From contig CAJJDO010000129.1 of NCBI GenBank assembly GCA_905183005.1, positions 143,716 through 207,715 of the forward strand: a stretch of 64,000 bases of DNA, in the 5' to 3' direction. Origin of the DNA: Paramecium pentaurelia. Taxonomy: Eukaryota > Ciliophora > Oligohymenophorea > Peniculida > Parameciidae. Both the position numbers and the translations under genes were made by a program. This document shows, one piece after another, positions 11,402 through 24,192 of this stretch (the first letter of the stretch is position 1; each line of letters starts with the position of its first letter). The notes beneath the pieces are model-generated. The model was not told where the DNA came from. It searched no databases and was given only the letters and a program-made list of their open reading frames with translations.

Positions 11402-14400
11402 TCATAAATTAGCAATCACTTCTTGCCAAGTTAATATATTATCAATTCTTTCAATGAATGTTTTTCTATTCTTAATTTCATTACTATTAATTTGATTTGA
11501 TTTAAAATCAGAATTTAATATTTTCTTAAATAATATCTATAATTATTAATATTAAGTTGTTTACAGATGAAGTGGTTGGACATTTTAGAATCTAAGTAAG
11601 CAAATATTCTGCAAATGGTACATTTTAAACTGATGCCTTAATTTTCTGTTTTTCCATAGCTCTAGTATCCCATTCAATTTGAGAAACTGGTAGAAATACT
11701 CCATTCTCAATAGTTTCATCAATATTAAATACTGAGAATTTGATTCCACACATTCTCCTATTGGATCCAATAACTTAGATTGTAACTTAACTTATTTTAC
11801 CATTATCAAAAGCAATTACTCTTATAATATTTAAATATAATATACTTTTTATATGATCCACAATCATAAATACTTTAAATAATAGGATTTTTATCAAATT
11901 ATTACTCATCTTATTCATATTATTTTTCAAATATATTAAGGTTATAGGAGTATAATATAGTTTATAAAATGGTTGCTCTCTCTTCATTCTATAATTTATC
12001 ATAAGATACAGCAAATTCTCTTTGAATAGCAGAAAAATGAATAAGAGTATTACCTTTAACTTTAAGTTTAGTTTTATTAGGTCCAAATGATTCAAAACAA
12101 TTTACTAGATGAATAGATAATTATTATTAATCTATTTATTCTTTAATGATTTATATTTAACTTTTGGTGCCTGCATTCCATGTTTTACATCTGAAGTACT
12201 TCATTCCCAATATACTATTAGCAAAAGTAATTTATAAAGCTTTGAGTTATTATTCAAAAGCTTATACAATAAATTTAATATATTTAAGAAATTCTAGAGG
12301 TGATTTCAATGTAATTTATTCTTAAGAGAAGGATTAAGTTGGTTTAGCTTCTGCAATAACTGCTTTGACTTTTTCTTTAGAGAAATGTCTTTCAACTAAA
12401 GCTTCAGCAACATCATCTTCTCCAAATTTAGGAGATTTTTCAGTTAGTCTTAGTAATTTACTTTTACAATAATAATTAAATTCATCTTTAATAGATTTAG
12501 CATCTTGGAAGAATATATCCATAGTAGAATAATCTAATTCTAAATCTAGCTTAAAACAATCATAATTTGCAGGATCGAAAATTATTATTCTAAATTAATC
12601 AGTTTCTAAATGATGTACATAAACAAGACAATTGAAATCAAGGAAATCTAATTTTAAATTCAATCCATTTAATATTCCATAAGGTTTAGGCCAAAGTTAT
12701 ATTTTATATTATTGAGTATTATCATCTTGAACAACAGCAGTGTATGGTAGAATTAAGAATTTAAAGAATTGATGAGTAGTGCTAATATTTGGTAAATTAG
12801 TTGGCAAAGAGTCTTGAAAATCTACATAACCAAGTAAACTTTTAAGGAGATCAAATGGTATTTATTCTGAACAAATTTAATTGTTTTATGAATTAAATGC
12901 TTTTAACATCAAAACTTTTCCTTCATTAGAATCTGTTATCATGGCATCAACTTTAAAGTTATGAATTACTGTTACTTCACTTTCCCAAGGATTATTATCA
13001 TTTGTAGAATGTAATTTATTATATATTTTAGTGAATCCTGTATTCATATCAAGAAGATCTAATAATTGAAGTAAATAAGTTTAATTTTATCTTATAATTC
13101 TAGGACTAGTATCATCCATTTCATTTTTGAATTCTTCACCAGGTGAATGACTCAATTAACTTTGACCTCTTATTAGTTATCTATTTTTAGTTTCAGAATT
13201 ACTAATTGGTATTTATATATTCATATTAGTATTAGCTTTTGTTGAATAACTACTTTATTGAGTTTTTAAATATTAAAGTGCTGGATTAGCTAATTATTAT
13301 TAGAGAAGAGTTTATTATTATTATGATTACATTTATTGTTATTATTATTATTATTATATTAGTTTTTCTAATTTTTATTATTTATCTTATAAATCTTGAA
13401 TAAATGATCTCAATTCATGAACTTCATTTTATTTTTGATCTTTTTCTTTTTTATAAATATTATTCTCATTCTTTAATTAAACAAGATTACCTTCTAATGA
13501 CTCTATTTTCTTTTTTAATTATTCATTTTATTAATTTTGTTGTACACTTTGATCTGACTTCTTTTACAACATTTAATTAGCATATAATTACTTTAATTCT
13601 TATAATTCTTATTATTAATGAACTAATTTATTTTATAAAATTTCAAATTCATTAGAGTCTAATTTGTTTGAAGTATTTTATTTATATTAAGATGTGGATT
13701 ATTATGCTTGATTTTTTTAAGAAGGAGTTGAAACTTAATTTTGTACCTAAACTTAAGAGGATGAGATGTTTTCTTGTTTTAATTATTTTATTGAGAATTA
13801 TTTCTTTATTATAATTGGTTTTTTATCTTATTGACTTTGTTCAGTAAATGTTGAATTTACTTTTTCTTTTTTAATTGATTATGGAATTACTCTATTGTTT
13901 ATTTAAATAATATACCTATCTAATAATTAATTGATCATAGGTTCAGTTAATAAACTATTACACTTTGAATCAATTTAAAAATTTGAATCATTATCAATTG
14001 CATATGTTATTTTTAATTATGATACTAAGAATTTAAAAAATTAATTATCTTTTTAGTTTAGATGAGTAATTGATTATCTAGTAAATCCAGGACTAAATGA
14101 TCTATTTATACTTAATAATTAATCATATATTTATTATCCTAGATATTTTTGTGATAATTTGGTTGCATTCATTATGAATCTCTTTTTCAATTCAAATATT
14201 GAATAATCAGGATTTTTGCCTATAATTTCAAGTGCTTATTTAGCATAACCTAATTTATTTGAGATATCTAATTATTCACTTAATAATATATAGGCTATAA
14301 CAAGTGTTTATAAATCATTGAAATTAGGGATTTCATTTTTTTTAATAGATGAAAATACAAAGGTTTCTAATTATTCAAATAGAGCAACAGAACCTTTCAA

Positions 14401-14810
14401 TGAATGTAATATATCAATAGAACTAGATAAGAATAATATTCTTAATTAAACACGATTAAATGAATTGGAAATCTAGATTGAATTAAGAATTTTCTTACTT
14501 CTTCAATATCAAATTAGAACTCATTTTCAAAAGCACTGAAATCAGGATTAAGCATTTACATTTCAGACAAGATTTCAAGTATTCTAGTTAATTATCCAGC
14601 TTAACCTTAGTATAATTCATAGTTAAGTAACAATATATATTTAAAAACATCCTAATATTATGTATCCCATTATAAGAGACAATCATAAAGTAGATGGAGA
14701 AAGTGAACTAGTTATGGTATTTGAAAAAGATGAATGTTAAGGAACAATGTCACAATCTATTGTTTATCTAATTATTCAGTAATTTATTGCATATTATGTT
14801 CTTATGACAT
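11402..14810 (-). CDS. Large novel coiled-coil protein, ~1,109 aa
   Basis: Four exons; introns of 26 nt (14473-14498), 25 nt (11821-11845, ending AAG) and 28 nt (11537-11564) restore one frame of 1,110 codons from ATG 14810 (MSQEHNMQQITEQL) to TGA 11402. Residues ~1-300 are helical and may form repeats. Residues ~370-500 are coiled coil followed by Gln runs encoded mostly by TAA/TAG. The C-terminal ~550 residues look globular and mixed alpha/beta (QLWPKPYGILNGLNLKLDFL, DEDDVAEALVERHF-like segment, SNRRMCGIKFSVFNIDETI). I cannot assign the C-terminal domain to a family. It is divergent from the hydrolase gene at 15118. Alternative in-frame ATGs exist at the N-terminus, so the start is less certain than the rest. 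Confidence 0.78.
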
Positions 14811-15117
14811 AAATTAACTTATCAATTTGAGTAATTTTTTAGGATTGTTAGAATTAGTAGAAGAAACTATTATCTCTTATATAATTGTCTAATATATTAA
14901 TAATAAATACGACTGATTTGATTGCTCTATCTCTTCTTGATATTGCATCATTGTCAGTTTCATTTGATTTTAATTTTTATCTTAGAGATGATTACTTTTC
15001 AAAACGGAAAATTCTTGTAGCAGGTTCACTTATTTTTTATGATTGTGATTGTTGTATAAATTTAGAATACATAATTTAATAATTATTTAATTATTTGTTA
15101 AGCAAATTTAAACAGTG
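14811..15117. promoter_or_regulatory. Divergent intergenic region
   Basis: 307 bases between the start codons at 14810 (minus) and 15118 (plus); it should contain both promoters. A 65-codon plus-strand frame inside it looks spurious. No specific element identified. Confidence 0.4.
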
Positions 15118-16137
15118 ATGCAACTCAACAAGCTCTTCTTTCCAAGCTCAAAACCAACATACACCAAAGTATCCATATCACTACTACCAAATGTTGAACT
15201 ACTCCAGATTTAATCAGGCAACTCAGAGTAGTGTTTTAGATGCAGTAATCACTTCTAAATAAAGTCTCAGGTGTACCATAAAATCGTTAAGTTCCAGTTC
15301 TGTTAGTTAAACATGAAAACTTCCTAGATGACCTCAATAATAAATACATAATGTTTTTCCATTCTAACAGTGAAGACATGTAAAAATTAGTCATTAATCT
15401 AGATATAATTGTTATGAATATTTATATCCTATCATTTCTACATTTAATGTAAATCTAATATTAGTCGAATATCCTAGTTATGGAATCTACCAAAATTAAT
15501 CAGTATCATTTATTTACAAACTAGGCTTCCGCAGATATCATTTCTGAAGATGCAATAGCTGTCTATTAATATTTCATAAACAAAAGAAGAATAAAGAAAG
15601 AAAACATTATTCTTATGGGTAGAAGTATGGGTTGTGGTCCTGCTTGTCTATTAGCTTCATAATTTAATCCTGCTGCTCTAATTACTATTAGTGGTTATAC
15701 TAGTCTTAAAGAAGTTGCTCAAAGTTTTATTGGTATTATAAATATACTATTTAGGATCTGTATTGGCTAAATTGATAGATCAAAAATTTGATAATTTAAA
15801 AATTATTTCAAATGTCACATGTCCCATGTTAGTTATACATGGATAAAAAGATTAATTTATCACTTGTGATCACTCTAAAAGATTGATCTCCTAAACTAAA
15901 TCCAAAATTAAATAATATCATCTATCTGAAAATATGGTATTTATTATCTTACATATATATAAATAGACACATAATGATTTTAGTATTCAAGATGATATTA
16001 TTCAACCACTTAGAAATTTATTCGAAAAAATTAATTTCATTTAAATACCTTAATAATTACCAAAAGATCAAAATCCCCTCGGAATTATTGTTTTAAGAAA
16101 GTAACACTCCAAAAAATAAACTAATTTAATTCTTTGA
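15118..16137 (+). CDS. Alpha/beta hydrolase, ABHD17-like, ~300 aa
   Basis: Six exons; introns at 15245 (20 or 26 nt, both keep frame), 15380-15402, 15503-15524, 15733-15754 and 15937-15966. The product starts MQLNKLFFPSSKPTYTK and has the serine-hydrolase plan of the ABHD17/BEM46 group: an oxyanion-side FFHSNSED strand, the nucleophile elbow G-R-S-M-G at about 15619-15633, the acidic residue in HGQKDQF, and the catalytic His in a THNDF segment immediately after the last intron. ABHD17 enzymes in animals remove palmitate from proteins; whether this one is a thioesterase or a lipase cannot be told from sequence. A DHHC palmitoyltransferase lies 19 kb away, but that is probably coincidence. Confidence 0.88.
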
Positions 16138-16274
16138 TCTGATTATTTTATTTTTTTTATATTTTGTTATTAAATCAACTCTTACTTTTTTTTCAATAGT
16201 ATTACTAAATTTTTACTAATATTGTTGTTAATATATTATTAATTATTTTACCATACAAATTCAAAATCAACTAA

Positions 16275-16933
16275 ATGGAACCTGAATTCAAAATTAGTGA
16301 TTAAATACTATTTAAATAAACCAGAACACAATAACTATTGGAAGATGGAATTGTATAACAAATTTATAAATTATTTAGATTACTACTATTTTTACTAATA
16401 AAAAACCTAAAAAATATATTGTATATACCAATAACAATAATAAGTAACACTTTTCTGTATAAAAAGATATCAATTTATCAAAGACTAAATGAAATCAAAC
16501 AAATAATGTTTAAATACTAATGATCATTCCTACAATATTGAATTCTAAAGAATTTTATCTTAGCTTATTATGCAAAAGAATGAAGATTAATTGATAGAAT
16601 AAGTAATCATATTTATTCAAATTTTAGTTAAAAACATTATTAAATCGAATTACATTTGACTAAGTAATCAAAGCATAAAATGGACCCAAAATTATTTACA
16701 CTACTTACTAATTTCTGATTATGAGAAAACCAACCATTATTAGAAATTATCCTTTTATTACTATCAACCTAGTTATTAAACAACTAAAGAAACTCATTAT
16801 TTAAATTAAAAAATAATTGCTCTAAAATGTACTTAAATTTTATAATTATATTAGTTTAATTTAATTTCATAACAGCAATATTCAATAAAACAAAAATTAT
16901 CAAAGGAAAATCAAATAACCTTTAAGTAAATGA
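16275..16933 (+). CDS. Hypothetical protein, ~194 aa (exon model tentative)
   Basis: Starts MEPEFKISDQILFKQ. Three putative introns (16339-16364 region, 26 nt; ~23 nt near 16443; ~25 nt near 16602) keep a continuous frame to a TGA at 16931-16933. The first intron (GTATAAC...TTTAG) is convincing; the second ends AAG; the C-terminal exon is uncertain because a second frame across 16730-16980 also looks protein-like. The product is helical and Gln/Asn/Ile-rich with no recognised domain. The minus strand of this stretch carries many TGA stops and was not called. Confidence 0.42.
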
Positions 16934-16987
16934 AAGAGATCAAATAAATAAAAAAAATATAATCAATTTGGGAAGACTCTGAAAAGG

Positions 16988-17215
16988 ATGAGTAACCCAC
17001 TGCATTCTATGAAAATTTTAGTATTATTCTCATTAAATATTCTTATAGTTTCTAATTCATCATCATTTAGACCTTATAAAATTGATATTAAGAATCATAA
17101 ATTAGAATAAATCTCATTATCTGAAACTAAGGCTACTCCTAAAATTGATTAAATCAAAAATATATATTTCAAACCAATAATACTACTAGGACCTGCATCC
17201 CATTTGCAATACTGA
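16988..17215 (+). CDS. Small secreted or membrane protein, 75 aa
   Basis: A 76-codon frame whose N-terminus (MKILVLFSLNILIVSNSSS after a short extension MSNPLHS) is a good signal-peptide or signal-anchor. The mature part is short and Lys/Ile-rich. No intron is needed. No family recognised. A long minus-strand frame opposite contains an internal TGA and is regarded as its shadow. Confidence 0.5.
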
Positions 17216-17410
17216 ACTTTTTCTCTACATGAGTAATTAATTAAATGTTTCAATTATATTATATAGAAAAAAACGAAGTATTATAATATGTTCTATATAA
17301 AAATAAAAATTTCACAACAATTAATAGAATTCAAATACAAAATTGAATTCTATCATATAAATATTAAAAGCATCATATTCATTTCAAAGTTTAACTATAA
17401 TTAAAATAGA

Positions 17411-19811
17411 ATGTCATCCATAGAGTTAGAAGCCAAGAATTGTACACTTCATTAGCTAGAAATACTTGCTGTTGATCTCAAAGCTCCTAAAGAAAAAAAG
17501 GAAAAATTCTTATGCGTAAAATGTTTGATTGAGAGAGTTGATGGAAATTATATAGTATTATTGAAAGAAGGTCTTGAAATGATTTAGGAGATGAAAAACA
17601 AATGTAAACTATAAGTCATGACAGATACCCAACAACAATTAGAAAATATTAAGAATCTTTAATCATCTGTTTCTGAAATTAATAAACTTTTTTCAGATGT
17701 ATTTGGGAAATTGTAAAATAACTTTGATGAAAATATCAATTCAAATTAATAGGAAATTGAATGCAAGGAAAAAACTATAGAAGATTTAAATTTAGATTAA
17801 GATTTTGAAACCTTATCTAATTATTATAAAGGAAACTTTGTTTATGATACTCCAAAACAATAAATAGATATAGAAAGCTTCAAATCATTAATGGATAGTA
17901 TTTAAAGTTAACTTTCTTGGATGTCAAATGCGTAATAATTCTCTTAAATATTTGAATCCATAAAAAAAATTTAAACTTCATATCAAATGGAACAGACTGT
18001 TTCTAGAAAAGGAATAGATAAACATGTATTTATTAAATTAAATTAATTAGAAAACTCTAAGCCTAGGTTAAACATGTAATAATAATGATCATGGCTTAGA
18101 AATCATAATGATTTATCTTAATGAAAATGAATCTGATCAAAGTGGATTAGCATGCTCAAGATGTATTCAGTAATATCCAAGAAGAGAATATATTACAATA
18201 GAAGATGCAAATATAAAATGGAAAGAATTCAAAAGATAATAAAACTAAATGATAACTAATTATAATAATAATAGATTTGCTAAATTTACTTCTGCTATCA
18301 AATCCATTTAATAATTAAAAGACATTTATAATCAAACTTTGTCTGATATTATTTAATAATTAGAAAGAAAGCGAATTATGAATAAAGATATGTCTTAAAC
18401 TAATTAAACTATAGTAGAAGAAATATATGAATTACATGAACAAGAAATTTAAAAGGTAGTTGAAATTTTAAGTTTGAAAGATAAACATCTAAAATTAAGA
18501 AAAGAATAAGAAAATTAAGATTAAATTGATTCAATATTTTATTAGAATCTAAAATAAAACTTGGAGAATCTTATGAAATATGATTTATTAACAAAACATA
18601 ATTTATTGAGAATATAGAATTAAAATTAATTAAATGAATAAAAAGTAGATTAAATTATAGATATAGATGAAAAAGGTCAAACTATAGATATCAATTTATT
18701 CATTAAGAAATTTGAGTTATAAGATGAATATATTTCTATACTTGATGATGCATTCAATTTTTATAGGATGTTACAATCAGACATGGATGATTTATAAAAT
18801 AAAGGAAAATTATCTTAAATATTGAATTCAGAAGAAGAAACTCAATCATAAATAATCTAATAATAATATCAAGCATTCTAAAAGAATTCTAGTAAAATGA
18901 AAGTATTTATAACTGCTGAAGAAAACTATAAATAGTTAGTGGCATTGTCAGATGAATTAAATTAAAAAAAATAATCATAATAATTAATTTAAACTTAAGT
19001 GGATGAGTAAAATAAATAGATTGAAACATTAAATTAGTAATTAGAATTATTGAAATAAGAAAATACAAAATATAAAGATGAAGAATCTAAAAAGGAAGAA
19101 TCAATTAAGTAGATTGAAACATTAAATTAATAAATAGAATTATTGAAATAAGAAAATACTAAAAATTAGCAAGATGCCGAGGGAAAATTAACAATAAAGG
19201 ATCAAGAAATTTAAACTGCTTAATAAAAATACACTTAATTATAATAAGAGCACAACTAATATAAAGAAAACCTTAGAGAATAGCCTAAGCTTCTCAGCGC
19301 CTAATTTTGCACTGAAGTTTGCAAATAAATTGAGGATAAAACAAAAAAGTCCATTAGATGTTCTTTACTTATTTATTAAGCAACAAGAGATGGAATGAAT
19401 TACACTGGTTTTTGGAATAAAATTAATGGAAAATCTAATTTACTTATTTTATTTAAATCTAAGAGTGGCAATATATTTGGTGCTTTTTCTCCTTGTTAGT
19501 GGATATAAAATAAAGATGATTATGTGCAAGATGATACATTATCATCATTTTTATTTACATAGACTCACAATTAATTTTATCCTTTGAAAGAAGCTAATAA
19601 AGCTAATGCTATTTATAGTTACTCCTCTTATGGTCCTACTTTTGGAGGACATGATCTTTATATAGGTACAGATTTTTAAAGTGGATCTTCTAGCTTAGGG
19701 ACAACTTATTAATGTGACTAATACTAAATTCCAGATGCAACCATCCATTTGTTTGGATAGGCAACACCAAATTTAGAAGAATGCGAAATATTTGAACTTA
19801 TTTTAAAATGA
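17411..19811 (+). CDS. TLDc-domain protein 3 with two zinc-finger-like modules, 791 aa
   Basis: One 25-nt intron (18026-18050, GTATT...ATTAG) joins two long frames into 792 codons. The N-terminal half carries a Cys/His module (CTLH ... CVKC, residues ~11-45) followed by a coiled coil. Just after the intron a second module appears (TCNNNDH ... CSRC), then another long coiled coil containing near-repeats such as IETLNQQ(L/I)ELLKQEN, and finally the TLDc domain (ATRDGMNYTGFWNKINGKSN, LFKSKSGNIFGAFSPCQW, SSFLFTQTHNQFYP, HLFGQATPN). It is about twice the length of the 8402-type relatives because the finger plus coil unit is duplicated. If the intron is missed it looks like two separate genes; the module straddling the junction shows it is one. 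Confidence 0.88.
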
Positions 19812-20354
19812 TAAATATTTTTAAATAATATAATAATCATAATACACATTTAAATATTAAAATGTTCTTTATTAATAAATTATATAGGATATTTATATTA
19901 TAGTTATATCTTTATTGCCTCAAAACTTTTAATTTGAGTATTAATAATTAAATAAATTATTAATTTAGACCAATATAATTATTTTATGTGACATTAGGAA
20001 CAATATATTTTAGAATTAATCTAAAAGGATACTTATTATTTATTTAAAAATAATTAAAAAATAAAATTCTATAATAATTCTAATAATATTAAATATTGTA
20101 CATATATTTTTGATTAAAATATATAAATTATGAATGTAAACTTATTTTTTTTTATAATTTTTTCCTTTTAGTTTAGAAATAATTTTAATAAAATCTTTAT
20201 AAATAATATTACTTAATTATTTAAAGTAAGAATTTAATGGATCAAAATTGATTCTAAACAGTAGATGATAATTTATAATTTGAATTAATTAAAGACTATA
20301 TAGACATAAATTTAAACTGACTTAATAATTATTTTAATAATATAAAAAATCTTT
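19812..20354. other. Intergenic, AT-rich
   Basis: 543 bases between two tandem TLDc genes. Nothing recognised beyond very high A+T; it should hold the 3' UTR of one gene and the promoter of the next. Confidence 0.45.
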
Positions 20355-22788
20355 ATGTCTGAACAAGAATTAGAGAAAAAAACTTGTTAAGAACATAAAA
20401 ATTTTGAAATAATTGCTGTCGAATATTCATAATCAGAATAATAAGTTATTAAATCTTTATGTGTAAACTGTCTTATATAAATGATTGGAAATAAAAATAT
20501 TTTATTGTATGATAAGCTTATAGAATTGATTAAAGAGAAGAGGAATAAATGCGATAAGGAAATTAAGGAGAAAACTCAAGAAAGAGTTAATTATATGAAT
20601 GAACTCTAATAATCTTTTTCAAAGCTTGATTAAATTATGAAGGGAGCAATTGCTGAATTGTAAAATAATCTTGGTCAAAAAATATCTGAAAGTTAGAAAG
20701 AAATAGAATAAAGAGATTCATAGATCGACTCTACAAATTTGGATGAAAATATTTAAACACTATTAAGTACTTCTGGGGTTAATGATGAAAAATAAAAATA
20801 AACATAAAAATAGGAGTCAGACATAATTAAAGATTTATTATTCTTAATTAAAAAGTAGCTTCAGGAAATACCAGCTACATAAGAATACTAATAAATAATT
20901 TAATTGATTAAAAAAATAGAATAATCATTTTAGATTAAATTAGAGCCAATAAAGATGGAGGCGATTGTAATTATATAAAATTATATAGAAAACTCCAAGT
21001 TTAAAGTAGATTTGTAATAAACATAAAAAAGAGATAATTATGATTGATTTAAATCCAAATGAATCATAAAATAGATTTGCATGTGTATAATGTGTATAAG
21101 AATGTCCTAATAAATATGTTGGATTAATAGAAGTAGTTGAGAGATTACGTAAATATACAGATGAATAATGCGATATCAATAAAGATTACAATACTAAAAG
21201 AAAAGAAAGATTTTGCAAAGCCAATCAAATGCTTTTAGATTTGAAATAGAAATACAATTAAGTAATCTCTGAGATTATTTAATCTCTTGATTCATAATTT
21301 TTATAAGATGATTCCTTGAAATAGAATAATAATTATGAAAATATAAGTTTCAATATTTAGGATTTAGAATAACAAGAAATCTAAAATGTTGTAGATATTT
21401 TGTGTTAAGAAGATTAGCATGCAAATCTAAAATAGAAATTAGAAAAACAAGATTAAGATGACTCAAAAGTTTATTAAGAATTAGAGAAAGGTTTAGAAAG
21501 TCTTATGCAATATGATATTTTAACAATTCATAATTTAATGAATACTCTAAATAATAATCAATTAGAATTATTAAATATAGGGGATTTTATTTAAAAAAAT
21601 CAAAGTAATACTAAATTAGATGATAATTCTTTCATTAAATACTTCTAAATATTATAAGAATATATCAATATAATTGATAAATCCTTTGAATTTTATTTGA
21701 ATTTACAAAAATAGGTAGATGAAAGAAATTAAGTAGATTCTTAGTCATAAAGATTTTAAGAAGAATATAAAAAATTTTAGTTTAATTCAACTAAAATGAA
21801 AACATATATCATGGCTGAAGAAAATGAAAAATAATTGAAAGTATTATAAGAAGAAACCTAGTAATAAAAATCAAAGTTATAGGAAGATAGTAAATAAATT
21901 GAATAATTGTAAGTACAATCAAGTTAATTAAATGATGAATTAAATTAATTGAAATAAAAATAAAAAGAACTTTAAGACAAATTAACGTAGGAATCTTTAG
22001 AAAAAGAAAATTCATAAATAAAATTGAAAGAATTTGAAAATAAAAATTAATAATTGTAATAATCTGTTGAAGTTTATGAAAAGAAAACAAATTCATTGAG
22101 TGAAACTATTGATAAAACAAAAAAGAGTTTAGAGGAAACAACATCTACATTAAAAAGTAAAGAATTAGAATTGGCAAACTATTCAAAAAATCATGATGAA
22201 TTATTAAAAGAATTAAAATGTGTTTATTAATTTGTAAATATTAAATGGGAAAGTGGAACAAATACTATATTAAGAAATGATTATTTTAACTTTATACTAA
22301 GCTAAATTGAAAAAAAAATGAATAAAAAAATTAAAAACCAATATTTGATATATTCTGGATAAAAACATGGATTAAATAGTGAGGCATTTTGGAAATGTAT
22401 TAATAAGACATCTAATTTATTAATGATATTCAAATCTAAAAGTGGATATATTTTTGGTGGGTTTTCTCCTTGTTAATGGATTTAAATTGGTGGAGCTTTT
22501 ACTGAAGATAATACAATGTCATCATTTTTATTTTCTTAGACTCATGATTAAATATATTCATTGAAAGAAGTAAATAAATAGTATGCTATTTATTGTCATC
22601 AATCATTTGGACCTACTTTTGGTAATGGTCATGATTTACAAATTGGTTAAGATTTTTAATCTGGTTATTCTAATTTAGGATACCATTATTAATGGGATGG
22701 ATATTAATTTACTAATAGTACACATTTATTTGGTTAACTCACTCCAAATATAGAATAATGCGAGATAATAATGTTAACATATGCATGA
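20355..22788 (+). CDS. TLDc-domain protein 4 with two zinc-finger-like modules, 803 aa
   Basis: Tandem paralog of the gene at 17411 with the same architecture: finger one (TCQEH ... CVNC), coiled coil, a 22-nt intron (20967-20988) in the equivalent position, finger two (ICNKH ... CVQC), a long Gln/Lys-rich coiled coil, then TLDc. The TLDc domain starts less typically (SGQKHGLNSEAFWKCINKTSN). From LLMIFKSKSGYIFGG onward it shares runs of identical DNA with the 8402 and 22892 genes, although the surrounding sequence differs; this suggests gene conversion between cluster members. The coding length after splicing is 804 codons. Confidence 0.88.
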
Positions 22789-22891
22789 ATAATATAGTAA
22801 ATTATTAAGTTATAAAATAATTTCAAAATATCTTCAAAAATATTATATATTTGTTAAAATCAAAATAATTCAATTATTAATAAATATTTTT

Positions 22892-24192
22892 ATGCAAACA
22901 GAATCTAAAATAAAATCAATTCCCTGTTTTAAACATGAAGGATCCTTTATACTTTTCATCAATATAGGAAAATAAAACACAGAATTTGTTTGTGATGAAT
23001 GTTGTGTGGATTTAAAAGCATTAAATTCAGATTAAGAATTAATTCATATTAAAAATGTATAATCTCTTAATATACTAAATAAGGCTTTAAGGTCACCTGA
23101 ATTTTTTATATCTAAATTGAATATTTCATCACCTCTAAAAGAGTATTTAATTAAATTAGATAAATGTAATGAATAAGCCATGAAAAGTATTCTCAAGGAT
23201 TTTGAAACTAAAATAACTGATATATAGGAAATCCTTAAGGGAGTTTATTAAGAATTAAAATGCCATGTAGAAAGTATTTTAAATAAGAAATAGAAAATTA
23301 GAGAAGAATTATAAAAAGTAAATTATTATAACAAAATTAGATTATCCAATTTGATAAATTTACATAATTTGCAATCAATTTTATATAATTAGGTGATTAA
23401 ATTAATTAAGAAGCTATTGAATAAAATGAACAAATTCTACATGAATATTTAAAAGATCTTACAAAAAATAATTGTTAAGAATTGAATTAAAAATTGATTG
23501 AGATGTTAGATCGAATAAAAAGAGAACCAAGAGATCCAAAAGAAGAATAATATCCTTAATATAGAAAATTAGAAGAATAGTTTAAATAATTAAATGCTAA
23601 GTAGATAGAATTTGCAAAATAAATTAGTTTAATAAACTTTGGATAATTTACTATAATATATGATTCAAAGTTCGTTTCTAATTAATAATCATAAAAGATA
23701 ATTAATATCATTTAATCTAAATTGAATAAAAAAGTAACAAACTTTTCATAAATATATTTGGAAACTAGAGATGGATTAAATGGATAAGCTTTTTGGAATA
23801 AAGTAAATGGGAAATCGAATTTATTAATGATATTCAAATCTAAAAGTGGATATATTTTTGGTGGGTTTTCTCCTTGTTAATGGAATTAAAATTTGAATAA
23901 TTATGTTTAAGATAATACAATGTCATCATTTTTATTTTCTTAGACTCATGATTAAATATATCCTTTAAAAGATGCAAACAAATAGAATGCTATTTATTGT
24001 CATTAATCATATGTACCTTATTTTGGGAGTGGTGATATATATATTGCAGCAGATTTTCAGAATGGTTCTTCTAATTTGGGAAATTCATATTAATGTGATT
24101 AATATTAGATTACTAATAAAAACACTCATTTATTTGGTTAAACAACTCCAAATATAGTGGAATGCGAGATTTATCAAGTAATACTTACTTGA
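22892..24192 (+). CDS. TLDc-domain protein 5, 416-425 aa
   Basis: Same plan as the 8402 gene: IPCFKH ... CDEC finger, coiled coil, TLDc. A 23-nt intron near 23319-23341 is clear. At the position of the first conserved family intron there is a 27-nt GTA...AAG segment that is a multiple of three and free of TGA. It may be spliced (416 aa) or simply translated (425 aa); its relatives have a TAG acceptor there. From about 23401 to the end the DNA is nearly identical to 8902-9711, whereas the first ~500 bases differ strongly. It starts only 104 bases after the preceding gene's stop. Confidence 0.88.

Noticed and set aside
14885..15079. 64-codon plus-strand ORF between divergent genes.
   Set aside because: No domain, no intron, sits in the expected promoter region.
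16976..17260. Minus-strand frame with protein-like pieces (KWDAGPSSIIGLKY, NDDELETIRIFNE).
   Set aside because: Interrupted by TGA without a suitable intron, and the plus strand has a coherent signal-peptide protein.
17411..21047. Each long TLDc gene looks like two ORFs, the second in the +1 frame (19-bp gap at 18088; 8-bp overlap at 21040-21047), suggesting dicistronic genes or programmed frameshifting.
   Set aside because: A 25-nt intron (18026-18050) and a 22-nt intron (20967-20988) fuse the frames in both genes, and the second zinc-finger motif begins upstream of the apparent second ATG.
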